A stretch of 64,000 nucleotides of DNA from Candidatus Puniceispirillum sp. (GTDB taxonomy: Bacteria; Pseudomonadota; Alphaproteobacteria; Puniceispirillales; Puniceispirillaceae): positions 54,188 through 118,187 of the forward strand of contig JAOEVD010000005.1 of the NCBI GenBank assembly GCA_028383305.1, given 5' to 3'. This document shows, piece after piece, positions 51,424-61,701 of this stretch. The translations under genes and the position numbers were made by a program. The stretch's first letter is position 1. Every line of letters starts with the position of its first letter. The notes under the pieces are model-generated. The model did not search any database. It was given only the letters and a program-made list of their open reading frames with translations, and had not been told where the DNA came from.

Positions 51424-52440
51424 ATGACCTCGTTTAACGCTGAAATGAACGCGATGCTTGACCACCTCGGCACCGCCAATGGTGGCTTTGTGGTTGTGGC
51501 ATTATATAAATTCGCCTCGCTTGACGATATCGACGGGTTGCGCCAGATCTTGCAGCAGCTTTGCGAAAAAAACCAGATTCTTGGCACGATTCTTCTGGCC
51601 GAAGAAGGCATCAATGGCACGATTGCCGCACCGCAGGACGGCATGACGCGATTTTTAAATTGGTTAGAGGCTGATGGCCGGTTTGATGAATTATCGATAA
51701 AATTTTCATTTAGCCCTGATCAGCCCTTCCTGCGGATGAAAGTGCGTCCCAAGCGCGAAATTGTGACCATGGGATGCCCTGAAATTAATCCGGCCAAACG
51801 CACCGGCACCTATGTTGACCCGAAAGATTGGAACGGCCTGATTGCCGACCCGGATGTTTTGCTTGTTGATACCCGCAATAGCTATGAAACCGCGATTGGC
51901 ATGTTTGCTGGCGCGGTCGATCCCATGACAACAAATTTTCGCGAATTTCCCGAATGGGCGCATTCGCTTGCCAATCAGCCTGCCGACCGCCGTCCCAAGA
52001 AAATTGCAATGTATTGCACTGGCGGCATTCGCTGCGAAAAAGCCAGCGCGCTGATGCAGGATATAGGCTTTGACGAGGTCTATCATCTCAAGGGCGGCAT
52101 TTTGAAATATCTCGAAGATGTCCCCGCCGCCAACAGCCAATGGCAAGGCGAATGTTTCGTTTTTGACGGGCGCGTGGCGCTTGATCATGATTTACAGCCC
52201 GGAAGCTATGATATGTGTCATGCTTGCCGTATGCCGCTATCGGCCGATGATCTGGCGCATCCCGATTTTGAAAACGGCATTAGCTGTCCACATTGCAAAC
52301 CCGACCTTGATCCTGACCGTGCAGCACGTTTTGCCGAACGGCAAAAACAAATGCGACTTGCCGCCGAACGCGGCGAAGCTCATCTTGGCATCGACCCGCG
52401 CCGCAAAAAAACATCACCATCCGCGCCGCAAAGCGACTAG
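51424..52440 (+). CDS. trhO: tRNA uridine(34) hydroxylase, rhodanese-domain
   Basis: A 338-residue TrhO (YceA) enzyme that hydroxylates uridine 34 of tRNA, first step of 5-hydroxyuridine or cmo5U making. The first 110 residues are an acylphosphatase-like domain (LLAEEGINGTIAAP), followed by the rhodanese domain with the catalytic loop CTGGIRCEKA (near 200) and a C-terminal cysteine-rich segment (CHACRMPL...CPHCKP). The ATG follows AGAGCC. Its end overlaps the convergent GST-like gene by 4 bp. Confidence 0.93.
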   Translation: MTSFNAEMNAMLDHLGTANGGFVVVALYKFASLDDIDGLRQILQQLCEKNQILGTILLAEEGINGTIAAPQDGMTRFLNWLEADGRFDELSIKFSFSPDQPFLRMKVRPKREIVTMGCPEINPAKRTGTYVDPKDWNGLIADPDVLLVDTRNSYETAIGMFAGAVDPMTTNFREFPEWAHSLANQPADRRPKKIAMYCTGGIRCEKASALMQDIGFDEVYHLKGGILKYLEDVPAANSQWQGECFVFDGRVALDHDLQPGSYDMCHACRMPLSADDLAHPDFENGISCPHCKPDLDPDRAARFAERQKQMRLAAERGEAHLGIDPRRKKTSPSAPQSD

Positions 52441-53411
52441 CGCTGGCGTCCATGCGGCGTCAGAAAATCAAGAATGGGACCTTTTGGCACAATGCCTGTT
52501 GGGTTCAGATTGCGGTGGCTCGCATAATAGTGTGTTTTGATATGCGGCATCACCACCGTTTCGGCGATCCCAGGTATTTGATATAGCTCGCGAAGATAAC
52601 CCGACAAGGCCGGATAATCGGCAATACGCCGTAAATTGCATTTGAAATGGCCGACATAGACCGGGTCAAACCGAACCAATGTGGTGAAAAGCCGCCAATC
52701 TGCCTCGGTGATATCATCGCCAAGAAGATAACGGTTTTCGCCCAAACGCGCCTCGATACGATCAAACGCGTCAAACAGATCCGTTACCGCCTCATCATAA
52801 GCCGGTGCCTTTGTCGCAAATCCAGCGCGATAAACGCCATTATTGATATGCTGATAAATATCATCATTGATCATCTCGATGGCGTTGCGGCGTGCCGCTG
52901 GCCAGAAATCTATCCGATTGCCAGTAATCGCATCAAATGCCGAATTGAACATGCGAATAATTTCCGATGATTCATTCGAAACAATCTGTTCAGTTTGCTT
53001 GTCCCACAAGACCGGCACCGTCACCCGGCTCGTCACATCGGGTTTGGATTTCTGGTAAATTTGATACAGAAAATCACTTTGATAGAGCGTGTCGCCAGTG
53101 GCAAATTCATCGGTGGCAAAGCTCCAGCCATTATCCAACATCAGCGGATGCACAACCGAAACCGAAATATGCAGATCAAGCGCCTTTAGATGACGAAAAA
53201 TCATCGTCCGGTGAGCCCAAGGGCAAGCATGCGAAACATAAAGATGGTAGCGTCCTGATTCGGCTTTAAAACCAGCCTTACCGGTTGGCCCAGCGGCACC
53301 ATCTGCAGTTATCCAATGACGAAATCCGGCATCTTCACGAACAAATTTGCCTTCGGTCTTTTCGGTATCAAACCAAGCCGTTGACCAGCTTCCGTCAATT
53401 AATGACCCCAT
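52437..53411 (-). CDS. glutathionyl-hydroquinone reductase (Xi-class GST)
   Basis: A 324-residue GST that removes glutathione from glutathionyl-hydroquinones. The catalytic cysteine lies in SHACPWAHR (near 62) after the RYHLYVS strand. The C-terminal half has the helices of the YqjG family (RIEARLGENRYLLGDDITEADWRLFTTLVRFDPVYVGHFKCN). The length and motif separate it from ordinary GSTs. I start at 53411 (MGSLIDGSWS), which matches homologs, not the longer frame to 53465. Stops overlapping trhO; no co-transcribed partner. Confidence 0.9.
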   Translation of the reverse strand: MGSLIDGSWSTAWFDTEKTEGKFVREDAGFRHWITADGAAGPTGKAGFKAESGRYHLYVSHACPWAHRTMIFRHLKALDLHISVSVVHPLMLDNGWSFATDEFATGDTLYQSDFLYQIYQKSKPDVTSRVTVPVLWDKQTEQIVSNESSEIIRMFNSAFDAITGNRIDFWPAARRNAIEMINDDIYQHINNGVYRAGFATKAPAYDEAVTDLFDAFDRIEARLGENRYLLGDDITEADWRLFTTLVRFDPVYVGHFKCNLRRIADYPALSGYLRELYQIPGIAETVVMPHIKTHYYASHRNLNPTGIVPKGPILDFLTPHGRQR

Positions 53412-53515
53412 TTTGATTCTCCATGGTCGAAAGCGATGACAAGCTTGTTCGGGCCGCCGCATCACGCCCCCTGATCATTGGCAATATCATTGACAATATC
53501 ATTGGCGATGCGAAA

Positions 53516-54172
53516 TCAGCCAGCCGCTGCGCGAATTGCCGCGATATTTTTGGCATAGGATGCGCCGTTAAATACGGCCGAACCGGCAACAAGCGCGCGC
53601 GCACCTGCGGCCACCACCTTGCCAGCATTATCCGCCGTGATGCCGCCATCAACCTCGATGGTGATCGGACGACGACCAATCATCGCTTCGGTGGCGGCAA
53701 TCTTGTCGATCATAGCATTGATAAAGCTTTGCCCCCCAAATCCGGGGTTGACCGTCATCACAAGGATAAGATCCAGCCGGTCAAGAACATGCTGCAAACC
53801 ATCAATCGGCGTATGCGGATTCACCGAAACACCAGCTTTACAGCCAAGCTCGCGGATATGGCTTAGACTGCGGTCAAGATGCGGGCAGGCTTCGGCATGA
53901 ACGGTAATGATATCCGATCCGGCAGCGGCATATTCGGCCAATAGCGCATCAGGGTTTGACACCATCAGATGTGTATCAAAACATTTCTGACTATGCGGCC
54001 GCAAAGCCTTGATCAAAGGCGGGCCAAAGGTCAAGTTTGGCACAAAATGACCATCCATGACATCAAGGTGAATCCAGTCAGCACCTGCCGTATCAACAGC
54101 TTTCACCTCATCGCCAATCCGGCTGAAATCAGCAGCCAAAATCGACGGGGCAATAATTAGATCATCAGTCAT
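53516..54172 (-). CDS. rpe: ribulose-phosphate 3-epimerase
   Basis: A 218-residue TIM-barrel enzyme interconverting ribulose 5-phosphate and xylulose 5-phosphate. Motifs are [33 protein letters not shown] (with the metal-binding His and Asp), [14 protein letters not shown] and [28 protein letters not shown]. The in-frame ATG at 54187 adds five residues; 54172 is the more typical start. Monocistronic by spacing. Divergent from the glutaryl-CoA dehydrogenase gene with 258 bp between. Confidence 0.95.
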   Translation of the reverse strand: MTDDLIIAPSILAADFSRIGDEVKAVDTAGADWIHLDVMDGHFVPNLTFGPPLIKALRPHSQKCFDTHLMVSNPDALLAEYAAAGSDIITVHAEACPHLDRSLSHIRELGCKAGVSVNPHTPIDGLQHVLDRLDLILVMTVNPGFGGQSFINAMIDKIAATEAMIGRRPITIEVDGGITADNAGKVVAAGARALVAGSAVFNGASYAKNIAAIRAAAG

Positions 54173-54430
54173 TTTATCCAGTCCCAATCATGGTGAATTC
54201 ATGCGGGTATTTCGCGCTATCTTGCCGCTTTATTAGGCTTTTTTAATGACAATAACATCAAATTACAAGCCATTCACCAGCCCCATGCCCAGCATTCGGT
54301 GACGCCAACCGATCATATTTTTCCCACCTGCGTCAAAATATAGCTGATAAGACGATGACAAACCCTTTTGAAATAGGGTAAGTTTACTGCTGCTTGTCGA
54401 TGATCAACCCCGATACCCAAGGACAGATAC

Positions 54431-55624
54431 ATGACCTCTTCAAAGCCACAATTTCAGTGGGACGATCCTTTTTTCCTTGAGGCACAGCTTAGCGATGAAG
54501 AACGTATGGTTCGCGATGCCGCCAAGGCATTTGCCGATGACATTCTGATGCCACGCGTCATTGGCGATTTCCGCGATGAGGCTTTTGATCCAGCTTTGCT
54601 GAAAGATATGGGCGCGCTTGGCCTTCTTGGCTCGACAATCCCCGAGGAATTTGGCGGCGCTGGCGTTAATCACGTTGCCTATGGTCTTGCTGCTCGCGAG
54701 ATTGAACGGGTCGATTCTGGTTATCGTTCGGCCATGTCGGTTCAATCATCACTTGTCATGCATCCAATCTATAGTTTTGGCAGTGACGCGCAAAAACATA
54801 AATTCCTGCCAAAATTGGCAACCGGAGAGATGATTGGCTGTTTTGGCCTGACCGAGCCTGATTTCGGATCAGATCCGGGCGGCATGGCAACCAAGGCGGT
54901 CAAGACCGATGGCGGCTATCATTTGTCAGGGTCGAAAACCTGGATTTCAAACGCACCCTATGCCGATATCGCCATTATCTGGGCCAAGCTTGATGGCGCG
55001 ATCCGCGGCTTTATCATCGAGCGTGAAACGGCTGGCAGTGGCTTTAGCACACCCAAGATTGAGGGCAAGCTGTCGCTTCGGGCGTCGGTTACTGGTTCGA
55101 TCCAGATGGATAATGCCTTTGTGTCTGAGGATAATCTTTTACCTCATGTTAGCGGATTAAAAGGGCCGTTTTCCTGCCTGAACAAAGCGCGCTATGGCAT
55201 TGCTTGGGGCGTGATGGGCGCGTCTGAATTCTGCTGGCACGCAGCGCGTCAATATACGCTTGATCGCAAACAGTTCAACCGGCCTCTCGCCGCCAATCAG
55301 CTTATCCAGCTAAAGCTTGCCGACATGCAGACCGAAATCACTCTCGGACTACAAGCAGCGCTTCGGGTTGGCCGTTTGCTTGACGAGAATAATTGTGCAC
55401 CGGAAAATATTTCCCTGATCAAACGCAATAACTGTGGCAAGGCGCTAACCATTGCGCGGACATCACGCGACATGCATGGCGGCAATGGCATTGCCGAGGA
55501 ATATCACATCATGCGGCATATGATTAATCTGGAAACGGTCAACACCTATGAAGGCACGCATGACGTTCATGCGCTTATTCTGGGGCGGGCGCAAACTGGA
55601 TTGCAGGCCTTTACCGGCGCCTGA
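54431..55624 (+). CDS. gcdH: glutaryl-CoA dehydrogenase
   Basis: Flavoprotein oxidising and decarboxylating glutaryl-CoA to crotonyl-CoA in lysine and aromatic breakdown. The 397-residue sequence has [22 protein letters not shown] at the start, [15 protein letters not shown], the SKTWISNAP strand, [43 protein letters not shown] and the catalytic glutamate in [15 protein letters not shown] (about 374). These sit where GcdH has them. No transporter or regulator is adjacent. Shares a bidirectional terminator with the convergent EamA gene. Confidence 0.94.
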   Translation: MTSSKPQFQWDDPFFLEAQLSDEERMVRDAAKAFADDILMPRVIGDFRDEAFDPALLKDMGALGLLGSTIPEEFGGAGVNHVAYGLAAREIERVDSGYRSAMSVQSSLVMHPIYSFGSDAQKHKFLPKLATGEMIGCFGLTEPDFGSDPGGMATKAVKTDGGYHLSGSKTWISNAPYADIAIIWAKLDGAIRGFIIERETAGSGFSTPKIEGKLSLRASVTGSIQMDNAFVSEDNLLPHVSGLKGPFSCLNKARYGIAWGVMGASEFCWHAARQYTLDRKQFNRPLAANQLIQLKLADMQTEITLGLQAALRVGRLLDENNCAPENISLIKRNNCGKALTIARTSRDMHGGNGIAEEYHIMRHMINLETVNTYEGTHDVHALILGRAQTGLQAFTGA

Positions 55625-55669
55625 TAAGGGCAAAGCATATAAATCCAAGCAGATGATGTTTGGCACGTG

Positions 55670-55710
55670 AAAAACCGGCATGGCCTGATGTGGATTTAGC
55701 CGGTTTTTTT
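55670..55710. terminator. bidirectional terminator between gcdH and EamA gene
   Basis: AAAACCGGC (55671-55679) and GCCGGTTTT (55699-55707) with a 19-nt loop; A run on the left and T run on the right serve both strands. The right arm overlaps the EamA stop. Confidence 0.8.
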
Positions 55711-56577
55711 ACGCCACCATGCCAGCAGATAGGCTGGTTCAATCACCGCCACGCCAACACCAAAAATTACCACCACCCCACCAGCAAGAACCATCGGGTC
55801 AGGCGCCTCGCCAAGCATCGTCACGGCACCAAAAATTGCCGCAACCGGCAGCAAAAGCAAGACAGGCATCACCATTGGCACCGGATAACGCGCCAGCACA
55901 TAATACCAAGCCGAATAGCCAATCGCGGTCATCACCACGCCAAGATAGATTACCGTAAGCCATGCCTCAATCGGCGCTGCCTGAATGGCGGGTAGCGGAT
56001 TGCCATCAATCAGACAGGATGCCAGCAGCATTTGCGGACCAGCCATAACCCCAATCCATGCGGTAAGCTGAAATCCGCCCAAAGCTCCGTCAAGGCGGCG
56101 AATCAGAACCTGACCAAATGCCCAAACAAGCGCCCCCGACAGCACCAGTCCGATGCCAAGCCATTGCCCCTCCAATGCGGGCGCACCAAGAATGACAACA
56201 ACACCGCAAGACGCCATGACAATGCCAAGAATTTGCCGAAAGCTTGGCCGCTCGCCAAGCAAAATAGCTGCGATGATTACGCCAAAAATCACCTCGCTTT
56301 GTACCAACAATACAGCTGGCGTTGCCGCCATCAGCGCCAAACCGGAAAAGGTAAGCCCATATTGCAAGGTCGCCGCGATAAACGAAATCCAGCACAAGGC
56401 CAAGAAATGCCCTCGCGGCAGGGGTACAAACCATGCCAACACAATTGCCGCCAGCACAAACCGCATACCCATTAACAGCAATGGTGGAAAATGCCCAAGC
56501 CCGGCCTTGGCAAAGGTAAAGCCAAAACCCCATGTCAGCGGCACGATCAGGGCGATCAGAATATGGCGAAACTGCAT
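55696..56577 (-). CDS. EamA-family (DMT) inner-membrane exporter
   Basis: A 293-residue, ten-helix transporter with two EamA repeats, starting HILIALIVPLTWGFGFTFAKAGLGHFP, typical of amino-acid or metabolite exporters such as YedA. It is the last gene of a three-gene operon with the DoeA-like and M20 deacetylase genes: 12 bp after the deacetylase stop. That links it to amino-acid or osmolyte breakdown products, though the cargo is unknown. Confidence 0.88.
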   Translation of the reverse strand: MQFRHILIALIVPLTWGFGFTFAKAGLGHFPPLLLMGMRFVLAAIVLAWFVPLPRGHFLALCWISFIAATLQYGLTFSGLALMAATPAVLLVQSEVIFGVIIAAILLGERPSFRQILGIVMASCGVVVILGAPALEGQWLGIGLVLSGALVWAFGQVLIRRLDGALGGFQLTAWIGVMAGPQMLLASCLIDGNPLPAIQAAPIEAWLTVIYLGVVMTAIGYSAWYYVLARYPVPMVMPVLLLLPVAAIFGAVTMLGEAPDPMVLAGGVVVIFGVGVAVIEPAYLLAWWRKKTG

Positions 56578-56589
56578 CGGCGATTCCCG

Positions 56590-57765
56590 TTAAAGCGGCG
56601 CTTTCATATGCGTTAAAAGCCGGTCAAGAAACTCCAACCCATCACAAAGCGCCGTCACTTCGATAAATTCGTCAGGCTGATGCATTTGCACCATGCCGCC
56701 CGGCCCGAACACAATCGTGTCAATCCCGGCCGCCTGAAAATACCCGCCATCGGTTCCAAAAGACACCACATCGGGCAGTTCATTTGTCCAGAGCCGCGCC
56801 ACCAGATTGGCCGCCGGTGACCCAGCCCGCGCCTGCATGCCCGGACACCATGATTCAACAATCAAATCAATGCCAGCATCAGCGTGGATCGCCTGCATTT
56901 CCGGCAATAGTTCTTTGGAAACAAATTGCTGGATTTCACCAAGAATGGCATAGGGGTCATCTTCTGGAAGCGGGCGAATTTCCCACAGAAACCGGCAATG
57001 ATCGGCAATGATGTTTCGCGCTTCACCGCCTTTGATATGACCAACCGAAATGGTGGTATAGGGCGGGTCAAACGGCGTGTCATGCCGTGGCTGGCTTGCC
57101 AATGATCGCGCCTTACCCTCAATATGGCTGATCAGCCGCGCTGCGTAATAAAGCGTATTCACCTTGCCACGCGGATCAGAGGCATGACCCGCCGTTCCGC
57201 GAATATCGGCAATCATTTCAAGCCCGCCCTTATGACCAATGAATGGTTTCATACCGGTTGGCTCGCCAATTACGGCAATCGCCGGTTTGACGCCTAGCCG
57301 ATCCAGCAACGACGGCATTTGCGCTGCGCCGAAACTGCCAACCTCTTCATCAAAGGTAAAGGCAAGATGCACAGGCTTGGCAAGCTGGCTTGCCGCCCCT
57401 TGGAAAGCAGGCACCATCGCCAGCGCAATCGCCAGAAATCCCTTCATATCGACCGCGCCGCGCCCGTAAAGCCGCCCATCCTGTTTGTGCAAAATAAACG
57501 GATCACGCAACCAGCCTGCCGGATTGGCTGGCACAACATCAAGATGACCCGACAACAGAATACCGCCATCAAACTGTGGGCCAATGCTGGCAAACAGATT
57601 GAATCTTTGCCCATCTTCATGCGAATCAAGATGCACAATGACGCCATAAGATTCAAGATAGGTTTTGATGTAGTTGACAATTTTGCCATTTGGCTGGCCG
57701 CTTATCGAGGCAAAGCCAACAAGATCGGCCAAAAGCGCCTCAGCAGCGGCAAGCCGGTCAGTCAT
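56590..57765 (-). CDS. M20 metallopeptidase, acetylornithine deacetylase (ArgE) family
   Basis: A 391-residue two-zinc deacetylase. Metal-binding motifs LLSGHLDVVPA (near 73), RGAVDMKGFLA (near 105) and FTFDEEVGSFGA (near 137), with the catalytic Asp and Glu in these loops; HASDP closes the lid domain. This is the proteobacterial ArgE form. It follows the DoeA-like gene by 2 bp, so its natural substrate could be N-acetyl-diaminobutyrate rather than N-acetylornithine, replacing the M14-type DoeB. That is inference from neighbourhood; the sequence alone says ArgE-like. Confidence 0.85.
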   Translation of the reverse strand: MTDRLAAAEALLADLVGFASISGQPNGKIVNYIKTYLESYGVIVHLDSHEDGQRFNLFASIGPQFDGGILLSGHLDVVPANPAGWLRDPFILHKQDGRLYGRGAVDMKGFLAIALAMVPAFQGAASQLAKPVHLAFTFDEEVGSFGAAQMPSLLDRLGVKPAIAVIGEPTGMKPFIGHKGGLEMIADIRGTAGHASDPRGKVNTLYYAARLISHIEGKARSLASQPRHDTPFDPPYTTISVGHIKGGEARNIIADHCRFLWEIRPLPEDDPYAILGEIQQFVSKELLPEMQAIHADAGIDLIVESWCPGMQARAGSPAANLVARLWTNELPDVVSFGTDGGYFQAAGIDTIVFGPGGMVQMHQPDEFIEVTALCDGLEFLDRLLTHMKAPL

Positions 57766-57767
57766 CG

Positions 57768-58940
57768 CTACACCAGATGAACATGTTGTGGAAAATTAGC
57801 CAACCTGTCACAGCCGGTTTTGGTTACATGCAAGGTCTCGCTAAGCTCCATTCCCCAGCCATCCATCCACATGCCAAGAATGATATGAACAACGGCATTT
57901 TTGGGAACCGGCACTTTTTCATCTGGCCGGAAACTAAGCGTATGTTCGCCCCAATCAGGGGCATAGGCAGCGCCAATCGAATAGCCAATGCGACTTTTCT
58001 TTTCCAGCCCATAACGATCAAGCACATTTTGCCATGCCGCATGAACATCACCAGCAAACACATCGGCACGTAAAGCCGCCATCACCGCATGCATGCCCTC
58101 CTCAACCGCCTTTGCGGTTTCTTGAAGCTGCTGTGACGGCGTGCCAAGATGCACGGTTCGCGCCAGCCCAACATTATAGCGCTTGCGGCAACCGCCAAGT
58201 TCAAATGCCACGGTCTGCCCATCTTCAAGAACGTTATCATTCCAAAGCGGATGCGCGGTCGACGCCGCCTCGCCAGCCAATATCAACGGGTGAATTGCGG
58301 TCTGGTTGCCGCCAAATTCGGGGGTGCCGCGAATTTGCGCTGCCATCACATCGGCCATCAGATCACATTGCCGCACACCGGGGCGTGCCCCGTCCCATGC
58401 GGTTTGCATTGCGATTTCGGCAATGCGCGCCGCCTGGCGCATAACGGCAATTTCGGCATCACTTTTGACAAGCCGAACCCAGTTGACCAGCAAATCAGCA
58501 TCAACCCAAACCGCCTTTGGCATCCCGTCCTGCAAACCGGCAAGCGCGCGCGGCGATAAATAATAAACATCGCTTTCATAGCCAATTTTTGCATTGGCAA
58601 AACCAGCCTTTGCCATCCAGTCGGCCAGAAATACCACCGGATGCGTATCGGGACGTTGAACCAAAGTTTCGGGATAGGGGATGATTTGATCAGCCGTCAG
58701 ATAGGTGGTAAAGTGGGCAGCCCCTGCATCCATTTCGCGCCCCATCCAGAACGGGCCGTGATCAAGATCGACGAGCATCATTTGCGGCGTATAAAAAGAC
58801 CAAGCATCATAACCACATAGCCAATTTATATTCGACGGATCACCAATAATGATGGCGTCAAGACCTCGATCCCGCATCACATGGCGGACACGACGCAACC
58901 GATCTTCATATTCGGCCTTCGAAAATGCTGGTGCCATCAT
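57768..58940 (-). CDS. doeA: M24 family hydrolase, ectoine hydrolase-like (DoeA)
   Basis: A 390-residue pita-bread-fold enzyme. The N-terminal creatinase-type domain begins KAEYEDRLRRVRHVMRDRGLDAIIIGDPSNINWLCGYDAWSFYTPQMMLV, which is how DoeA starts, and the C-terminal metallo-domain has IHPLILAGEAASTAHPLWNDNVLEDGQ, VAFELGGCRKRYN, GYSIGAAYAPDWGEHTLSFRPDE and MWMDGWGMELSETLHVT. DoeA opens ectoine to N-acetyl-diaminobutyrate. Several classical aminopeptidase metal ligands are replaced, as in DoeA. The adjacent M20 deacetylase fits the next step. Xaa-Pro peptidase is the alternative. Confidence 0.8.
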   Translation of the reverse strand: MMAPAFSKAEYEDRLRRVRHVMRDRGLDAIIIGDPSNINWLCGYDAWSFYTPQMMLVDLDHGPFWMGREMDAGAAHFTTYLTADQIIPYPETLVQRPDTHPVVFLADWMAKAGFANAKIGYESDVYYLSPRALAGLQDGMPKAVWVDADLLVNWVRLVKSDAEIAVMRQAARIAEIAMQTAWDGARPGVRQCDLMADVMAAQIRGTPEFGGNQTAIHPLILAGEAASTAHPLWNDNVLEDGQTVAFELGGCRKRYNVGLARTVHLGTPSQQLQETAKAVEEGMHAVMAALRADVFAGDVHAAWQNVLDRYGLEKKSRIGYSIGAAYAPDWGEHTLSFRPDEKVPVPKNAVVHIILGMWMDGWGMELSETLHVTKTGCDRLANFPQHVHLV

Positions 58941-59052
58941 GCCTCCATTGTCTCGATATGCACGCCGCCTTTAAGGGCATTAGAATTGCCAAACGCAAAT
59001 GTCCGGTCAAAGGCGTTTTTTGGCCGCAGTCAAATGGCCGCACCTTTGCCCA

Positions 59053-60162
59053 TCAATACACCACAACCGAGCGAATTGACTCGCCAGCATGCATCAGATC
59101 AAATCCCTTGTTGATTTCATCAAGCGACAGCGTGTGGGTAATCATAGGGTCGATATCGATCTTGCCATCCATATACCAATCGACAATTTTCGGCACATCG
59201 GTTCGGCCACGCGCACCACCAAAAGCGGTGCCACGCCAGCTTCGTCCAGTCACCAACTGGAACGGGCGGGTGCTTATTTCCTGACCCGCACCCGCAACGC
59301 CGATGATGATCGATTCACCCCATCCTTTATGCGCACATTCAAGCGCCTGACGCATAACTTCGACATTGCCGATACATTCAAATGAATAATCAGCACCGCC
59401 ACCGGTTAATTCGACAAGATGGCCAACAAGATCGCCTTTGATCTTTGACGGATTGACAAAATGCGTCATGCCAAATTTTTCGCCCCAGGCTTTTTTGCTG
59501 TCATTCATATCAACACCAACAATCATCCGCGCGCCAATCATGCGAAGCCCTTGAATCACATTCAGCCCGATACCGCCAAGCCCAAAGACCACCGCAACGC
59601 AGCCCAGTTCAGCCTTGGCCGTATTGATCACCGCACCGATGCCGGTTGTAACGCCGCAACCGATATAACAAATCTTGTCAAACGGCGCGGCCTTATTCAC
59701 CTTGGCAAGCGCGATTTCTGGCAGAACGGTATAATTTGAAAAGGTCGATGTTCCCATATAATGCAGGATCGGTTTGCCCTTTAGTGAAAAACGACTCGTG
59801 CCATCGGGCATTACCCCTTGGCCTTGGGTGCTGCGGATGGCCTGACAAAGATTGGTTTTCGGATGAAGACAATAATCACATTCGCGGCATTCAGGCGTAT
59901 AAAGCGGGATCACATGATCACCAACGGCAACACTGGTTACACCAGCGCCGATCTCGCGAACAATCCCTGCCCCTTCATGGCCTAGAATGGCCGGAAACAT
60001 GCCTTCAGGATCAGCCCCTGACAGGGTGAATTCATCAGTATGACAAATGCCAGTTGCCATGATTTCAACAAGCACTTCACCTTGGCGTGGCCCATCAAGA
60101 TCAACTTCCATAATCTCCAGCGGCTTGCCTGCTGCCACTGCAACTGCGGCGCGTGTTTTCAT
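59053..60162 (-). CDS. frmA: S-(hydroxymethyl)glutathione dehydrogenase (class III ADH)
   Basis: A 369-residue zinc-dependent, NAD-linked enzyme oxidising the formaldehyde-glutathione adduct. Catalytic and structural zinc motifs are [11 protein letters not shown] (Cys and His), GHEGAGIV, and [17 protein letters not shown]. The cofactor site is [19 protein letters not shown], and [13 protein letters not shown] follows. Standalone gene; the formyl-glutathione hydrolase partner is not in the window. It could be regulated by the palindrome AGGCC-N5-GGCCT (60180-60194) just upstream. Confidence 0.93.
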   Translation of the reverse strand: MKTRAAVAVAAGKPLEIMEVDLDGPRQGEVLVEIMATGICHTDEFTLSGADPEGMFPAILGHEGAGIVREIGAGVTSVAVGDHVIPLYTPECRECDYCLHPKTNLCQAIRSTQGQGVMPDGTSRFSLKGKPILHYMGTSTFSNYTVLPEIALAKVNKAAPFDKICYIGCGVTTGIGAVINTAKAELGCVAVVFGLGGIGLNVIQGLRMIGARMIVGVDMNDSKKAWGEKFGMTHFVNPSKIKGDLVGHLVELTGGGADYSFECIGNVEVMRQALECAHKGWGESIIIGVAGAGQEISTRPFQLVTGRSWRGTAFGGARGRTDVPKIVDWYMDGKIDIDPMITHTLSLDEINKGFDLMHAGESIRSVVVY

Positions 60163-60321
60163 AATGATCCCCCTTTAACAGGCCAAATAGGCCTTTTTGA
60201 TTTTACATCTTGCCTCACAAAACGATGGCATAATAAACTTATTGAATACAAGTGCGATTCACAAAGTCCTACCCGCACCAGATAATGCGTGATTTAACCT
60301 TCAGCAAAGCAGTATCTTGCC

Positions 60322-61683
60322 ATGACCTATTCCCTAAAAGACCTTGCCACCCAACTTCAAGCCGGTTCACAAGGCGCCCGCGCCCTTGTCGAAGATTGTC
60401 TTGCTGCGATTGATGACCCTAATGGCGAAGGCCAGCGCAGCTTTATCGAAGTCTATCACGACCGCGCGCGCAAAGAGGCTAATGTCGTTGATCATGCCCG
60501 CAAACAGGGTTGGAGCCTTCCGGCCTTTGCCGGGATTCCGCTGTCGATCAAAGATCTGTTTGACGAGGCCGGCATTGTCACCCGCGCCGGATCAAAGATT
60601 TTGCAAGATGCCGCCGCGGCAAGCAGTGACGCAACGGTTCTCGCCCGTTTAAAGGCCGCCGGATTCATCGTGATTGGCCGCACCAATATGACCGAATTCG
60701 CCTTTTCCGGTCTTGGCACAAATGCCCATTATGGTGATGCGCGCTGTTCGTTTGAACGCGATCCGAATGACATCACCAAAGGCCGTGTGGCCGGTGGGTC
60801 ATCATCTGGAAGCGCCGTTTCCATCAGCGATGGCATGGCGCCAGCAACGATTGGATCAGACACTGGCGGATCAACCCGCGCGCCAGCCGCCTTTTGCGGT
60901 ATTGTTGGCCTGAAACCAACAACAACACGCATGCCATCTGATGGTATTTTTCCGCTTTCACGGTCTTTTGACGCGGCGGGGCCAATGGCAAATACAGTAT
61001 CTTGCTGTGCCATTTTAGACAGCTTAATGGCTGGCGGACCGGGTGAAGATGAGGCCGCTTTTGCGGTAAAGGGTCTTAGGCTTGCCCTCCCAAAAGGATA
61101 TCTGTTCGAAGATCTTGACCCGCATGTCGCCAGCAGCTTTGCTATGGCAATTGACCGGCTATCTGCTGCAGGAGCCGATATCAGCGATATCAGCCTTGCC
61201 GAAATCGAAGCCTTGCGTCCAAGCAACAACACCAAAAGCATCGTCGCTGCCGAGGCCTATCATCTTCATCAATCAAATCTTGAAGCTGGCAAGGGCGACC
61301 AATATGACCCGCTGATCGCGTTTCGCATTCAAGGCGGCAAAGATATTCTGGCAAGCGAATATATTGAGATGTTTGCAACACGCAAACGGATATGGGCGGC
61401 TGTGCAAACGGCTGTTCGGGGCTATGACGCGCTTATCCTGCCAACATCACCGACACTACCACCAGCCTTATCATCGCTTAGCGATATCCAGGCTAAAACC
61501 ACGCAAAATGCCAAATGTCTCCGCAATACGGCCATCTCTAACTATCTTGACCGACCAACAATCACCATTCCCTGCCATCCGGCGGGCACTGGTCCTGTTG
61601 GTGTTTCGCTTATCGGATCACGCCAACATGACCGCCGGCTGTTGGCGATTGCCGCCGCAAGCGAGCCAATCATCCGCGGCTAA
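60322..61683 (+). CDS. amidase signature family hydrolase
   Basis: A 453-residue cytosolic Ser-cisSer-Lys hydrolase. Lys77 is in SIKDLFD, cis-Ser160 in AGGSSSGSA, and nucleophile Ser184 in GSDTGGSTR; this is a full catalytic set. The length matches stand-alone amidases rather than GatA (which is longer and comes with GatB and GatC). The last 150 residues carry family-typical PTSPTLPP and GVSLIGSRQHDRRLL. The substrate is unknown: an aliphatic or aryl amide, or a pathway intermediate. Convergent with the RND gene, 18 bp away. Confidence 0.88.
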   Translation: MTYSLKDLATQLQAGSQGARALVEDCLAAIDDPNGEGQRSFIEVYHDRARKEANVVDHARKQGWSLPAFAGIPLSIKDLFDEAGIVTRAGSKILQDAAAASSDATVLARLKAAGFIVIGRTNMTEFAFSGLGTNAHYGDARCSFERDPNDITKGRVAGGSSSGSAVSISDGMAPATIGSDTGGSTRAPAAFCGIVGLKPTTTRMPSDGIFPLSRSFDAAGPMANTVSCCAILDSLMAGGPGEDEAAFAVKGLRLALPKGYLFEDLDPHVASSFAMAIDRLSAAGADISDISLAEIEALRPSNNTKSIVAAEAYHLHQSNLEAGKGDQYDPLIAFRIQGGKDILASEYIEMFATRKRIWAAVQTAVRGYDALILPTSPTLPPALSSLSDIQAKTTQNAKCLRNTAISNYLDRPTITIPCHPAGTGPVGVSLIGSRQHDRRLLAIAAASEPIIRG

Positions 61684-61701
61684 ATCACACCAAAGGTGGA
61701 T

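Noticed and set aside
60180..60194. AGGCC-AAATA-GGCCT followed by T residues as a terminator
   Set aside because: Short stem in the plus direction upstream of a minus-strand start with no plus-strand gene ending there; more likely a chance repeat or operator.
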